Below, piece after piece: positions 7,784-16,482 of a stretch of DNA of 64,000 nt. The stretch covers positions 124,001-188,000 of the forward strand of contig NZ_JNNU01000009.1 in NCBI RefSeq assembly GCF_000732195.1. Direction: 5' to 3'. A program made the translations under genes and the position numbers. This DNA comes from Neorhizobium vignae. GTDB lineage: Bacteria > Pseudomonadota > Alphaproteobacteria > Rhizobiales > Rhizobiaceae. Within the stretch, counting starts at the first letter, position 1. The number at the start of each line of letters is the position of its first letter. The notes beneath the pieces are model-generated. The model saw only the letters and a list, made by a program, of their open reading frames with translations, did not search any database and was not told the origin of the DNA.

Positions 7784-8658
7784 TGCGCGATACTCTGCTT
7801 GGCCGTTTCCTAGAGGAATTCTTCCGCAACAAGGTCGCGACAGGTGCCGCGATCGTCGTTTTCCTGATCGTGCTGACCGCGATCATAGCGCCGCTGGTCA
7901 CGCCGCAGGATCCGTATGACCTGACCAGCCTAGTGCTGCGCGATGCGCGACGCGCGCCGGGTTATGTCGGCACCGGCGGCTACACTCATTGGCTCGGCAC
8001 GGACTCGCAAGGCCGCGACCTGCTGTCCGCGATCATCTACGGCCTGCGCATCTCGTTGCAGATGGGCGTAATTGCCGGCGGCATCGCCTTCGTGATCGGC
8101 GCGGTGGTCGGCTGTTCGGCTGCCTATATCGGCGGCCGTTTCGAAAGCCTCGCCATGCGCATCGTCGACCTGCAGCTGTCCTTTCCGGCAATTCTGCTCG
8201 CCTTCGTCATCGCAGCCCTTCTCGGCCAGGGGCGTTACCAGCTGATCATGGCGCTGATCTTCGCCCAATATGCCTATTTCGCCCGCACCGCCCATGGCGC
8301 GGCATCGGCCGAACGACAGAAGGATTATGTCGAGGCGGCGCTCTCCATCCCGCTGTCGCCCTGGCGCGTCGTGCTGAAGCATATCCTGCCGAACTCCCTG
8401 CCGCCGCTGATCGTCGTCGCCACGGTGCAGGTGGCGAGCGCCATTTCGCTCGAAGCCACCCTCTCCTTCCTGGGCGTCGGCCTGCCGCCGACCGAACCGT
8501 CGCTCGGCATGCTGATCGCCAACGGCTTCCAATATCTGCTCTCCGGTCGCTATTGGATCTCGATCTATCCCGGCGTCGCGCTGATCCTGTTCATCGTCTC
8601 GCTCAACCTCGTCGGCGACCAGATCCGTGACCAGCTCAATCCGAGGCTCCGCCGATGA
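7783..8658 (+). CDS. ABC transporter permease, DppC type
   Basis: 291 residues. The start at 7783 (MRDTLLGRFLEEFFRNK) is set by the overlap with the upstream stop; an open frame extends further upstream but is not permease-like. The family signs are the N-terminal helix with APLVTPQDPYD, the periplasmic LGTDSQGRDLLSAIIYGLRISL block and the EAA-like loop AERQKDYVEAALSIPLSPW. The C-terminus reads DQIRDQLNPRLRR. It overlaps the ATPase gene by 4 bp. Confidence 0.93.
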   Translation: MRDTLLGRFLEEFFRNKVATGAAIVVFLIVLTAIIAPLVTPQDPYDLTSLVLRDARRAPGYVGTGGYTHWLGTDSQGRDLLSAIIYGLRISLQMGVIAGGIAFVIGAVVGCSAAYIGGRFESLAMRIVDLQLSFPAILLAFVIAALLGQGRYQLIMALIFAQYAYFARTAHGAASAERQKDYVEAALSIPLSPWRVVLKHILPNSLPPLIVVATVQVASAISLEATLSFLGVGLPPTEPSLGMLIANGFQYLLSGRYWISIYPGVALILFIVSLNLVGDQIRDQLNPRLRR

Positions 8659-10370
8659 CTGAAACGACGAGTGCCCCGCTTCTCGAAGTCACCAACCTCA
8701 AGACCTGGTTTCCGAGCGGCCGCGGCGAAATCAAGGCGGTCGATGGCGTCTCGTTTTCGCTGGCGCCGGGCGAAGTGCTCGGCCTCGTCGGCGAATCCGG
8801 GTCCGGCAAGTCGATCACCGGCTTCTCGATCATCGGCCTGATCGACGAGCCCGGCCGCATCGTCGAGGGTTCGATCAGGCTCGAAGGCCGCGAACTGATC
8901 GGCCTGCCGCCTCATGAATTGCGCGCCATCCGCGGCAAGACCATTTCCATGGTCTTCCAGGACCCGATGATGACGCTCAATCCGGTGCTTAGCATCGGCA
9001 CCCAGATCAAGCTGGCGCTCGAAGCGCATGAAAACATCAGCGCGGCCGATGCCCGCGAAAGAGCGATCAAGGCGCTGGCGCAGGTCCGCATCAGCGAGCC
9101 GGAACGCAAGGTAGATTTCTTCCCGCATCAATTCTCCGGCGGCATGCGCCAGCGCGTCGCGATCGCGATCGCCCTGCTGCACCGGCCGAAGCTGATCATC
9201 TGCGACGAGCCTACGACGGCCCTCGACGTGTCGATCCAGGCGGAAATTCTCACGGAGATGAAGGAGCTGGTGGCCGAGCTCGGGACCGCGCTGATCTGGA
9301 TCAGCCATGACCTCGCAGTCGTATCGTCCCTGGCCGATCGGGTCGCGGTAATGCGGTCCGGCAAGATCGTCGAGATCGGCCCGGCGCTCGGCGTGCTCAC
9401 CCGCCCGCAGCACGACTACACCAAGGCGCTGCTCGACGCGCTGCCCTCGCGCGCCAAGCCCGGCCAATTGCTGCTGCGCGGCAGCGGCATTGCCGATGCG
9501 GCACCGCCGCCGCGCAAGTCCACGACATTGAACCTGCCGCCGCTCGGCAGCCCGTATCTCGTCGTCGACAATGCCATGAAGCGCTTCGAGAAGCCGGCGG
9601 GCCTCTTCAGGAGCCTGGCGATCAAATCCGGCATTGCCCAGCCGCTGCCGGTCGTGCAGGCAGTCGACGGCGTCACGATCACGCTAAAGCGCGGCGAAGT
9701 GCTCGGCCTCGTCGGCGAGTCCGGCTCCGGAAAATCGACGCTCGGCCGCATGGCGGCCGGCATCACGGTCCCGACCTCGGGTACGATCCGCCTCAACGGC
9801 AGACCGGTGATGAGCGAGGGCCGCAATGCGCGAAAAATCACCACACGCATCCAGACGATCTTCCAGGATCCGTTCGCCTCGCTCAACGGCCGCATGCGGA
9901 TCGGTGACATCATCGCCGAAGGTCCGCTCGCGCACAAGCTCGTGAGCCGGGCCGAAGCCCTCGTCTATGTCAAGGAATGGCTGGCGGCAGTCGGGCTTGA
10001 CCCCACCTTCGCCAACCGTTTCCCGCACCAGTTCTCCGGCGGCCAGCGCCAGCGCATCGCGATTGCTCGCGCGCTTGCCATGCAGCCGGATGTGATTGTC
10101 TGCGATGAGCCGGTCGCCTCGCTCGACGTCTCGATCCAGGCGCAGATCATCAACCTGCTGATCCGCCTGCGTGCCGAACTCGACCTGTCACTGATCTTCA
10201 TCAGCCACGATCTGTCGGTGGTCAGGCATCTCTGCGACCGCGTCGCGATCATGTATCGCGGCAAGATCGTCGAAGAAGGCGTGGCGTCGACGATCTACGC
10301 CGACCCGCAGCATGATTATACCAGGCGGCTGCTCGCGGCCGTGCCTGTGCTGCCCGAGGCGGCGGAATAA
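8655..10370 (+). CDS. ABC transporter ATPase, fused DppD-DppF type
   Basis: 571 residues carrying two complete nucleotide-binding domains. The first half has Walker A GESGSGKSITGF, signature FSGGMRQRVAIAIALL and Walker B LIICDEPTTALD. The second half has GESGSGKSTLGR, FSGGQRQRIAIARAL and VIVCDEPVASLD, and ends with the family's oligopeptide-type motif (DPQHDYTRRLLAAVP). A linker of about 60 residues joins them. The fusion replaces the separate DppD and DppF subunits and powers import by the two preceding permeases. Confidence 0.95.
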   Translation: MTETTSAPLLEVTNLKTWFPSGRGEIKAVDGVSFSLAPGEVLGLVGESGSGKSITGFSIIGLIDEPGRIVEGSIRLEGRELIGLPPHELRAIRGKTISMVFQDPMMTLNPVLSIGTQIKLALEAHENISAADARERAIKALAQVRISEPERKVDFFPHQFSGGMRQRVAIAIALLHRPKLIICDEPTTALDVSIQAEILTEMKELVAELGTALIWISHDLAVVSSLADRVAVMRSGKIVEIGPALGVLTRPQHDYTKALLDALPSRAKPGQLLLRGSGIADAAPPPRKSTTLNLPPLGSPYLVVDNAMKRFEKPAGLFRSLAIKSGIAQPLPVVQAVDGVTITLKRGEVLGLVGESGSGKSTLGRMAAGITVPTSGTIRLNGRPVMSEGRNARKITTRIQTIFQDPFASLNGRMRIGDIIAEGPLAHKLVSRAEALVYVKEWLAAVGLDPTFANRFPHQFSGGQRQRIAIARALAMQPDVIVCDEPVASLDVSIQAQIINLLIRLRAELDLSLIFISHDLSVVRHLCDRVAIMYRGKIVEEGVASTIYADPQHDYTRRLLAAVPVLPEAAE

Positions 10371-10388
10371 CAAAAGGGAGAACGGGAC

Positions 10389-11273
10389 ATGGAACCCTGG
10401 GAATGGGACGAGGCCACCTGGCGCGGCAAGGTCAACAAGGTGCGCGCCGGCCGCTCGCTGAAGCCGAAAGCCTGGAAGGATGGCGCCCGCTGCGCAGTTG
10501 CCCTTTCCTTCGACAGCGACCATGAGACCAACGAACTACGTGACGGCGGTGAATCGATCGGCCGCATGTCCCAGGGGCAATACGGCAACCGCATAGGCGT
10601 GCCGCGCATCCTAGAAACGCTGAAGAATGCCGATGTCCCGGCGACCTTCTTCGTTCCGGCCGTCGCGGCCCTCCTCTATCCGGACGAACAGCGGCGCGTC
10701 ATCGCCGAAGGCCACGAGATCGGCCTGCATGGCTGGATCCACGAGGTGAACACCAAGGTTCCGGCCGACAAGGAACGGGAACTGCATTTCCGCGCCGCCG
10801 ATACGCTCGAAAAGATCACCGGCATCCGCCCGGTCGGCATGCGCACGCCTTCCTGGGATTTTTCCTATGAAACCCTGAAGATCGAGCGCGAACTCGGGCT
10901 CATCTACGATTCCTCACTGATGGCCGATGACGACCCTTATGAACTGGTCGAAGACGGCGAGCCGACCGGCATGGTCGAACTGCCGGTCGAATGGATCCGC
11001 GACGACGCGGTCTATTTCAACATGAACCGGTTTACGGCGCTCCGCCCCTACACGCCGCCGACCTCGGTGCTCGACATCTTCAAGCGGGAATTCGACCGCG
11101 CCTATATCGAAGGCGGACTGTTCCTGCTCACCATGCATCCGCATGTGTCGGGTTACCGCTCGCGCATCTTCGTGCTGGAGGAACTGATCAGGCATATCCA
11201 GGGCCACGAAGGCGTCTGGTTCGGCACCCATGCGGATATCGCCCGCTTCGCCAGGGACAACGGCGGTGCGTGA
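10389..11273 (+). CDS. Polysaccharide-deacetylase (CE4) family hydrolase
   Basis: 294 residues with the NodB-homology fold: SFDSDHET (Asp42 and Asp44), the metal-binding HGWIH pair (His114, His118), and RTPSWDFSYETL. There is no signal peptide, and the layout resembles the cytoplasmic PuuE/HpPgdA branch, whose members hydrolyse small N-acyl or cyclic amides rather than polymers. It is the last gene of the creatininase-ABC operon, 18 bp after the ATPase with an AAAGGGAG ribosome site. It probably acts on the imported substrate; calling it a peptidoglycan or chitin deacetylase would be unsafe. Confidence 0.88.
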   Translation: MEPWEWDEATWRGKVNKVRAGRSLKPKAWKDGARCAVALSFDSDHETNELRDGGESIGRMSQGQYGNRIGVPRILETLKNADVPATFFVPAVAALLYPDEQRRVIAEGHEIGLHGWIHEVNTKVPADKERELHFRAADTLEKITGIRPVGMRTPSWDFSYETLKIERELGLIYDSSLMADDDPYELVEDGEPTGMVELPVEWIRDDAVYFNMNRFTALRPYTPPTSVLDIFKREFDRAYIEGGLFLLTMHPHVSGYRSRIFVLEELIRHIQGHEGVWFGTHADIARFARDNGGA

Positions 11274-11320
11274 GGCCTCCCACTGATCGGCGATCGTGGG
11301 ATCGGGCACGGTAGGGACGA

Positions 11321-11638
11321 CTAACTCCGGTCGACCAGGATTTTCATGATCGCCACCCGCTCGGGCAGTTCAACGAGGTAATGCGGGTCGCGGTCGAGAT
11401 GATGCACCTTGTTCGGATCACCGCCGGTAAACGCCGCCATCGACTCGAAGTCGGGCCAATAGGACGTCGTCACGAACTCCGTTTCATCGCCAAGTTCCTC
11501 GCGAAAAAGCTGGACGGCAAGCGCGGTTCTGACGAGCGGCGGAATACCCGTCTCCAGCAGATAGGCCTCGTATTCGTCAGCAATTGTGGTGCGCGTACGC
11601 CCCCGCCAAATCCTTGCTATCGTCGCCTTTGTGCTCAT
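11321..11638 (-). CDS. Small antibiotic-biosynthesis-monooxygenase-like (dimeric alpha-beta barrel) protein
   Basis: 105 residues starting MSTKATIARIWRGRT behind GAGGAGC. The pattern IARIWRGRT...ADEYEAYL...FVTTSYWPDFESMAAFTGGD matches small stress-response proteins with the ABM/dimeric alpha-beta barrel fold, in which a beta strand carries the SYW segment. No catalytic residues can be assigned. It is a single gene between the deacetylase and a LysR gene, with no visible operon partner. Confidence 0.6.
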   Translation of the reverse strand: MSTKATIARIWRGRTRTTIADEYEAYLLETGIPPLVRTALAVQLFREELGDETEFVTTSYWPDFESMAAFTGGDPNKVHHLDRDPHYLVELPERVAIMKILVDRS

Positions 11639-11707
11639 GGAATGCTCCTCAGATCCTGTTTTCCGGAGCAACTAGAGCCGGCAGAGCGATTGCCAATAGG
11701 AAGGGTG

Positions 11708-12637
11708 CTAACCCTTGCCCCGTCCCGGCGCGGTGAAGGCGGCGATAGCCGCCTCGTCGAGCCCCGCCTCCTGCAGGAAACGCCGCGCGAACTCGGCACC
11801 GGACGCCTTCATCGCGTCGTTCGGGCGGATCAGATGGAAGGCGACATGGTGATCGATGGTCCTTCCCGACACGGCGACGACCCGGCCGGAGGCAAGCGCC
11901 GCGTCCGCAAGCGGCGGCCGGGCGAGCGCGATGCCGAGCCCTTGCGCGCAGGCGTCGATCACCAGGTTATAATCCTCGAACCGCCGGTCCTGCCCACGCG
12001 GTACGTAGTCGACGCCCTCCACTGCCAGCCAGCGCCGCCAGGCCTCCACGTTCGAATCGTGCAGAATAGGAATCTCCAGCAGGGATTTCGCATCCGACCG
12101 CCCGGCCAGACGTTCGGCGATGGCAGGCGCCGCGATCGGCACGAGCTTCTCCTGCCACAGCGGCAGGCTGCGCACGCCGGCCCAGGGTCCCTTGCCGCAG
12201 CGGATCGCGAGGTCAATCCCCTCGCTGAAATCCGCCAGCCGATGTTCGAGGATCAGTTCCAGATGAATGTCAGCGGCCTCCAGTTTCGACAGGCGCGAAA
12301 ACAGCCAGAGCGAGGCGACCGATGGCGTCACCGAAAGCCGGACGACCGTCTTGTTGCGGCGCGGCAGCCACCGCTCGTCCGTATCGACGAGCAGTGCCAA
12401 GGCCTCTTCCGCGCGAGCAAAAAACCGTATGCCTTCCGGTGTCAGCGTCACACCGCGGGCCTCGCGTGCGAAGAGGCGGACGCCCATCCAGCGCTCCAGC
12501 CGGGATATCTGCCGGGAGACCGCGCCATGGGTGACGCCGCCCTCTTCCGCCGCTGCGGAAAACGATCCGAGACGCGCCGCGCGAGCGAAAGTCTCGAGCG
12601 TGTCGAGCGGTGGTAAAGTCTGCGAGCTGTGAACCAT
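11708..12637 (-). CDS. LysR-family regulator, GcvA-like
   Basis: 309 residues from the ATG at 12637 (a GTG two codons upstream is also possible; neither has a clear Shine-Dalgarno). The N-terminal helix-turn-helix is LDTLETFARAARLGSFSAAA followed by HGAVSRQISRLERWMGVRLF; the rest is the periplasmic-binding-like effector domain. It is divergent from a DMT-family exporter gene, 87 bp away, and probably regulates it. Confidence 0.9.
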   Translation of the reverse strand: MVHSSQTLPPLDTLETFARAARLGSFSAAAEEGGVTHGAVSRQISRLERWMGVRLFAREARGVTLTPEGIRFFARAEEALALLVDTDERWLPRRNKTVVRLSVTPSVASLWLFSRLSKLEAADIHLELILEHRLADFSEGIDLAIRCGKGPWAGVRSLPLWQEKLVPIAAPAIAERLAGRSDAKSLLEIPILHDSNVEAWRRWLAVEGVDYVPRGQDRRFEDYNLVIDACAQGLGIALARPPLADAALASGRVVAVSGRTIDHHVAFHLIRPNDAMKASGAEFARRFLQEAGLDEAAIAAFTAPGRGKG

Positions 12638-12661
12638 AGGCACATATGATCATCGATCGCG

Positions 12662-12676
12662 GTGCTTTTCAAGCAC
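12662..12676. promoter_or_regulatory. Inverted repeat between the LysR gene and the DMT gene
   Basis: GTGCTT-ttc-AAGCAC, 6-bp perfect arms with a 3-bp spacer, in the 87-bp divergent intergenic region. It is a candidate LysR site; the short spacer is not the classical T-N11-A, so confidence is low. Confidence 0.35.
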
Positions 12677-12724
12677 GGATGCGTGGAGCTAAATCCTGGC
12701 TTCCACGCTTCGAGGGAGAAAGAG

Positions 12725-13630
12725 ATGAGCACGGTCGCCATGAGTACTGCAACAGACGAGAGACAGGGATTTGATGTGATCGCGTTCCTGGCGATCCTGG
12801 TGACAATCGTTGTCTGGGCCTCGTCCTTCGCCGTGATCCGCATCGCGCTCGGGCCGCTGACCCCGATCGAGCTTGCCACGGCACGTTATGTTCCTGCCGC
12901 CCTGATTGCGGTCGTCTATCTGGCCGCTGTCCGGCCAGCCCTTCCGGCCAGGGGCGATGTCCTTCGCCTCGTCGCGGCAGCCGTACTCTTCATCGCGGCC
13001 TATGCCGTTCTTCTCAACATGGGCGAGCGAACCGTCGCGGCCGGCCCGGCCAGCTTCATCATCAACACCATGCCGGTCTTCACCGCCCTTATCGCCACGT
13101 TCGTGCTCAGTGAGCGGTTCGGCCGCTGGGGCTGGGTCGGAACGGCGATCTCCTTTGCCGGCGTGGCTCTGATTGCGGCCTCCGGCGAGGATGGCTTCGA
13201 TCTCGATCCGAACGCGATCCTCATCCTCGGCGCGGCCCTCTGCTCGGCGATTGCAAGTGTGCTGCAGAAGCCGATCCTCGGCCGCATGCCCGCCTTGGCC
13301 GTCACCGCCTGGCTGATGCTGATCGGCTCCATCCCGCTCCTGCCGGCCGTCCCATCCACTCTTCAGGCGCTTGCCGCCGCTCCGGCGGACGTCAACTGGG
13401 GCATCGCCTATCTGGTGCTCTTCCCGACCGCGATCGGCTACGTCACCTGGGCGATCGCCTTGAAGCGGCTGTCTGCCGCCCGGGCCGCCAATTTCCTTTA
13501 CGGCGTTCCTCCGACCGCCACCCTGATCGGCTTCCTCTGGCTCGGCGAAGTGCCGACCCTGATCGGCGCGATCGGCGGTGTCATGGCGATCGTCGGCGTG
13601 CTCTTCGTCAACGTGATGCGCAAGAGATAG
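12725..13630 (+). CDS. DMT-superfamily transporter (EamA)
   Basis: 301 residues with about ten hydrophobic segments in two EamA repeats. The first repeat begins VTIVVWASSFAVIRIALGPLTPIELATARY, typical of inner-membrane drug/metabolite exporters. The start at 12725 follows GGGAGAAAGAG. The second repeat ends ANFLYGVPPTATLIGFLWLGEVPT. Located divergently from a LysR gene; the substrate is unknown. Confidence 0.9.
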   Translation: MSTVAMSTATDERQGFDVIAFLAILVTIVVWASSFAVIRIALGPLTPIELATARYVPAALIAVVYLAAVRPALPARGDVLRLVAAAVLFIAAYAVLLNMGERTVAAGPASFIINTMPVFTALIATFVLSERFGRWGWVGTAISFAGVALIAASGEDGFDLDPNAILILGAALCSAIASVLQKPILGRMPALAVTAWLMLIGSIPLLPAVPSTLQALAAAPADVNWGIAYLVLFPTAIGYVTWAIALKRLSAARAANFLYGVPPTATLIGFLWLGEVPTLIGAIGGVMAIVGVLFVNVMRKR

Positions 13631-13699
13631 TGCAACCGTTGAATTCATCAGAAAAAGCAAAAGCTTCCAGCCAACTGATGAATCAATCTATGCGGCGGC

Positions 13700-14314
13700 C
13701 TATCTGGCGGGGCCGTTCACCAGCTGCAGGATAAGCTGGTGGACATTGCCACCCTCGCCCATCTCCATCCGGTCATAGTCGCTGCTGCGTTTTTGCTGGG
13801 CCTTCGAAATCTCGCCGAGTTTGGCGGTCAGTTCGGTCCTGATCTTTACGCATTTCGGATCGTCGGTGACGCTGAGCCCCACGCTTACCCGCTCGATCTC
13901 CTTCACCATGTCGGTGATGATGACGCCGTGGACCAGTTCGTGCTTGTGGACGCCGGTAAAGAAGGTATCCCATTTCCTCTTGAGTTCGGGGGAAAGCGCC
14001 GAGGCCGGCTTGGGAAGCGTATAGGTGATGATCAGCTTCGGCCGCGCCGAAACCAGCGTACAGGCGCCGTCCGGCTGCGGCCGGTAATCACGGGTCCAGG
14101 TCAGCTTGAAATTGGTATGGGCGATGGCGCGCACCTCCTTGCCGATCTTCGGGCCACGCTCGCCGATGGAAGCGTAGAGATCGACCCCGGAGTCACCCGT
14201 GATGGAATAGGTCTGGATCTGCTCGACCGGCTGCCACTGGCTCTGCGCCGACGCCTCGAGAGGCACCACCCCAAGGCAGAGCGCCGCCCCGAGAATTCCC
14301 GCACCTATCCTCAC
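13700..14314 (-). CDS. Secreted DUF922-type putative Zn-dependent protease
   Basis: 204 residues from a GTG start (GGAGA upstream) with a signal peptide MRIGAGILGAALCLGVVPLEASA, so exported. The core motif HKHELVHG resembles the HEXXH zinc site of DUF922 proteins, and Tyr/Trp-rich strands (KLTWTRDYRP) precede it. The C-terminus is charged. No operon partner. Protease activity is a family prediction and is not visible beyond the motif. Confidence 0.8.
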   Translation of the reverse strand: MRIGAGILGAALCLGVVPLEASAQSQWQPVEQIQTYSITGDSGVDLYASIGERGPKIGKEVRAIAHTNFKLTWTRDYRPQPDGACTLVSARPKLIITYTLPKPASALSPELKRKWDTFFTGVHKHELVHGVIITDMVKEIERVSVGLSVTDDPKCVKIRTELTAKLGEISKAQQKRSSDYDRMEMGEGGNVHQLILQLVNGPAR

Positions 14315-14500
14315 TCTTTTTCTCCCAATCCCGTTGCCGCGGCGAAACTAGAGATGCCACAGCGCCATTTCAATTCGTCACACATGTCCAGTGAACGCTA
14401 TCCCTCATAAGTTTTGTTCCAGGCCCTTGCCATATTTCCCCCAAGATGAATGATGACAGTTATATGACATAGTCATTTTGATTGAGTGCGGGGAAGTGTA

Positions 14501-14818
14501 ATGGGAGAAAAACGAAAGGTTTACGAGGCATTGGTCGACGGCGCGATGGATGGCCTCACGGACGACGCATTGTTCAAATTCGTCAACAAACGCTGCCCGA
14601 AAACATCGAGCAGGAAGATCGTTCGGGCCGCGCTGCTCGGCCTCACCGATCCCCACCTGCGTGACCGGAACATCCTCGATACGATCTATGCGCTGGCCAT
14701 CAAGCACCGCATGGACGAGTTTCGCGATGGCCAGGATGGCGATGACGAAAGGGACAATTGGCCAGCACCTTTCGCCCGCCCGCTCGACAAGGAAACGGCC
14801 CGCACAGATGTGGCCTAG
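14501..14818 (+). CDS. Small protein of unknown function
   Basis: 105 residues, MGEKRKVYEALVDGAMDGLT onward, rich in charged residues and predicted mostly helical. A GGGAAG ribosome site precedes the ATG. The sequence LFKFVNKRCPKTSSRKIVRAA looks basic and helical, and the C-terminal 25 residues are acidic and low in structure. I do not recognise a family. Codon use matches neighbouring genes, so it is probably real. It ends 68 bp before the TetR gene. Confidence 0.55.
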   Translation: MGEKRKVYEALVDGAMDGLTDDALFKFVNKRCPKTSSRKIVRAALLGLTDPHLRDRNILDTIYALAIKHRMDEFRDGQDGDDERDNWPAPFARPLDKETARTDVA

Positions 14819-14886
14819 GCGTTTTCCCGCACTGTCATCCACCCTACACAGAAGCGGTCTAGGCTGCCCTCATCGAGGGTGAGTTC

Positions 14887-15522
14887 ATGCACGGCCGCAC
14901 CAATCTCACAGCCATGAGGCTCATGGATGCCTGCGAGCATCTGCTTTGCGAAGCCGAGGCTCTGGAGGATCTGACCGCACGGCGGATCGCCATCGAAGCG
15001 CATGCGACGCCGTCGGCCATCAGCTACCATTTCGGCTCCCAGGAAGAACTGGTGGCAGCCGTCGCCGAGCGGGTCTACCGGCGGCTCAATGCCGAGCGGC
15101 TGAGCCTGCTGCGCAAAGCCGCCGATCGCCGGGCGCCTGAACCACCGGATCTCGATGAAGTCATCGCCGCCCTGGTCGGCCCGTCGATCCGCTGGAGCCT
15201 CGACCCGACCTCCAGCTATCCGGTCCTGTCGCATTTCACCTCGATGGCGAAGACCCACCGGGAGCGCGCGCCGCATTACCGCCGCATCATCGACAACGTC
15301 GAACATCATCGGGCTTTCGTCCCGCATCTGAAGCGGATAGCGCCCTGGCTCGACGACGTTGATATCGGCTGGCGGCTCAATTGTGCGCTCGGCATCCGCT
15401 CGCAGGTCACCCGCTCGCGGTCACGTACGGAAGTGTTGACCAATTACAGCATCGACCTCGACGATCCGGACATCGTCATCGCCCGCATGGTCGAGGTGAT
15501 CGCGCCGATGTTCCGTCGCTGA
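14887..15522 (+). CDS. TetR-family transcriptional regulator
   Basis: 211 residues. The N-terminal helix-turn-helix is RRIAIEAHATPSAISYHFGSQEELVAAVAERV, a textbook TetR recognition helix (SAISYHFGSQEEL). The C-terminal part is a helical ligand/dimer domain. It lies 95 bp upstream of the metallophosphoesterase gene in the same direction, with an inverted repeat between them, and probably regulates that operon. Confidence 0.9.
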   Translation: MHGRTNLTAMRLMDACEHLLCEAEALEDLTARRIAIEAHATPSAISYHFGSQEELVAAVAERVYRRLNAERLSLLRKAADRRAPEPPDLDEVIAALVGPSIRWSLDPTSSYPVLSHFTSMAKTHRERAPHYRRIIDNVEHHRAFVPHLKRIAPWLDDVDIGWRLNCALGIRSQVTRSRSRTEVLTNYSIDLDDPDIVIARMVEVIAPMFRR

Positions 15523-15527
15523 ACCGG

Positions 15528-15546
15528 TTTCGAACGGCATTCGAAA
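15528..15546. promoter_or_regulatory. Candidate TetR operator
   Basis: TTTCGAA-cggca-TTCGAAA: perfect 7-bp arms with a 5-bp spacer, six bases after the tetR stop codon. A third TCGAAA half-site follows at about 15559. It lies in the promoter region of the downstream phosphoesterase-ABC operon. Confidence 0.6.
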
Positions 15547-15617
15547 TCCGTCACTCCCTCGAAACAAACCCCTTCTAACGGTCCTCCTGACGAAACCGTC
15601 ATCCATGGAGGCATCCG

Positions 15618-16460
15618 GTGCGACGCGAAACCACATTCATCCATCTGACCGACCTGCACATCGGCACCGCCGACGACAGCCATCTGCACAGCGACACGAC
15701 CGAGACGCTGCATCAGGTGCTCGATCTCGTCGCGACCGTGACGCCGAGGCCGCAATTCGTCGTCGCCAGCGGCGACCTCACCAATCGCGGCGATGCGGAA
15801 AGTTTTCGCCGGCTGAAGGAGATCATCGACGCCAGGATCGATGTTCCTGTCGTCTACGCGCTCGGTAATCACGACACCCGCCCCGGCTTCTACGAGGGCA
15901 TGGGCATCGAGGCTCATGATCCGGATGCGCCCTACGACCACGACACGATCATCGACGGCATCCACATCATCACCATCGACTCGACGACGCCCGGCCTGAT
16001 CGGCGGCACGATCGATCCGGAACAGTTCGACTGGCTCGCCTCGACCCTCGACAGCCATCCCGACCTGCCGAAGCTGATCGTCGTCCACCACCCGCCGGCA
16101 CTCGGCGAGGAAGCCGATGCCACCCACTGGCGGACGATCCATTTCCCGCAGTCGGAACGTTTTCGCGAACTGCTGAAGGGCCGCAACATCATCGGCATCC
16201 TGAGCGGCCATATCCATCACGACCGCGTCTCCGTCTGGCATGGCATTCCGGTCGTCGTCGGCACCGGCCAGCATGCCGCCACCGACATCCTGCGCACCGA
16301 CATCCTGCGCATGGTGCGCGGCGCCTCCTTCGGCATCGGCACGATCCGCCCGTCCGGCCTCACCATGGCCTTCGTGCCGCTGCCGTCCGATCGCGCCGAG
16401 CTCAACACCTATCCGCTCGAACTTCTGATGGCCCGGGCAATGCCGGTCGCCGCTGAATAA
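15618..16460 (+). CDS. Class III metallophosphoesterase (cyclic-nucleotide/glycerophosphodiester type)
   Basis: 280 residues from a GTG start with GGAGG upstream. All calcineurin-like metal motifs are present: TDLHIG (Asp12, His14), SGDLTNRGD, GNHDTRPG, VVHHPP and SGHIHHDR. This combination is typical of CpdA/GpdQ-like phosphodiesterases. No signal peptide, so it should act in the cytoplasm. It is the first gene of the operon, 22 bp before a sugar-type solute-binding protein, suggesting it cleaves a phosphoester in an imported compound. Confidence 0.92.
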   Translation: MRRETTFIHLTDLHIGTADDSHLHSDTTETLHQVLDLVATVTPRPQFVVASGDLTNRGDAESFRRLKEIIDARIDVPVVYALGNHDTRPGFYEGMGIEAHDPDAPYDHDTIIDGIHIITIDSTTPGLIGGTIDPEQFDWLASTLDSHPDLPKLIVVHHPPALGEEADATHWRTIHFPQSERFRELLKGRNIIGILSGHIHHDRVSVWHGIPVVVGTGQHAATDILRTDILRMVRGASFGIGTIRPSGLTMAFVPLPSDRAELNTYPLELLMARAMPVAAE

Positions 16461-16482
16461 CCCTCACCCGGAGACACGCAAA

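Noticed and set aside
11276..11302. Hairpin CCCACTGATC / GATCGTGGG after the deacetylase gene
   Set aside because: Imperfect stem with one unpaired base and no T tract; could be a weak terminator but is not supported.
13643..13683. Inverted repeat ATTCATCAG/CTGATGAAT between the DMT gene and the DUF922 gene
   Set aside because: The loop is over 20 nt and there is no T tract, so I do not call it a terminator.
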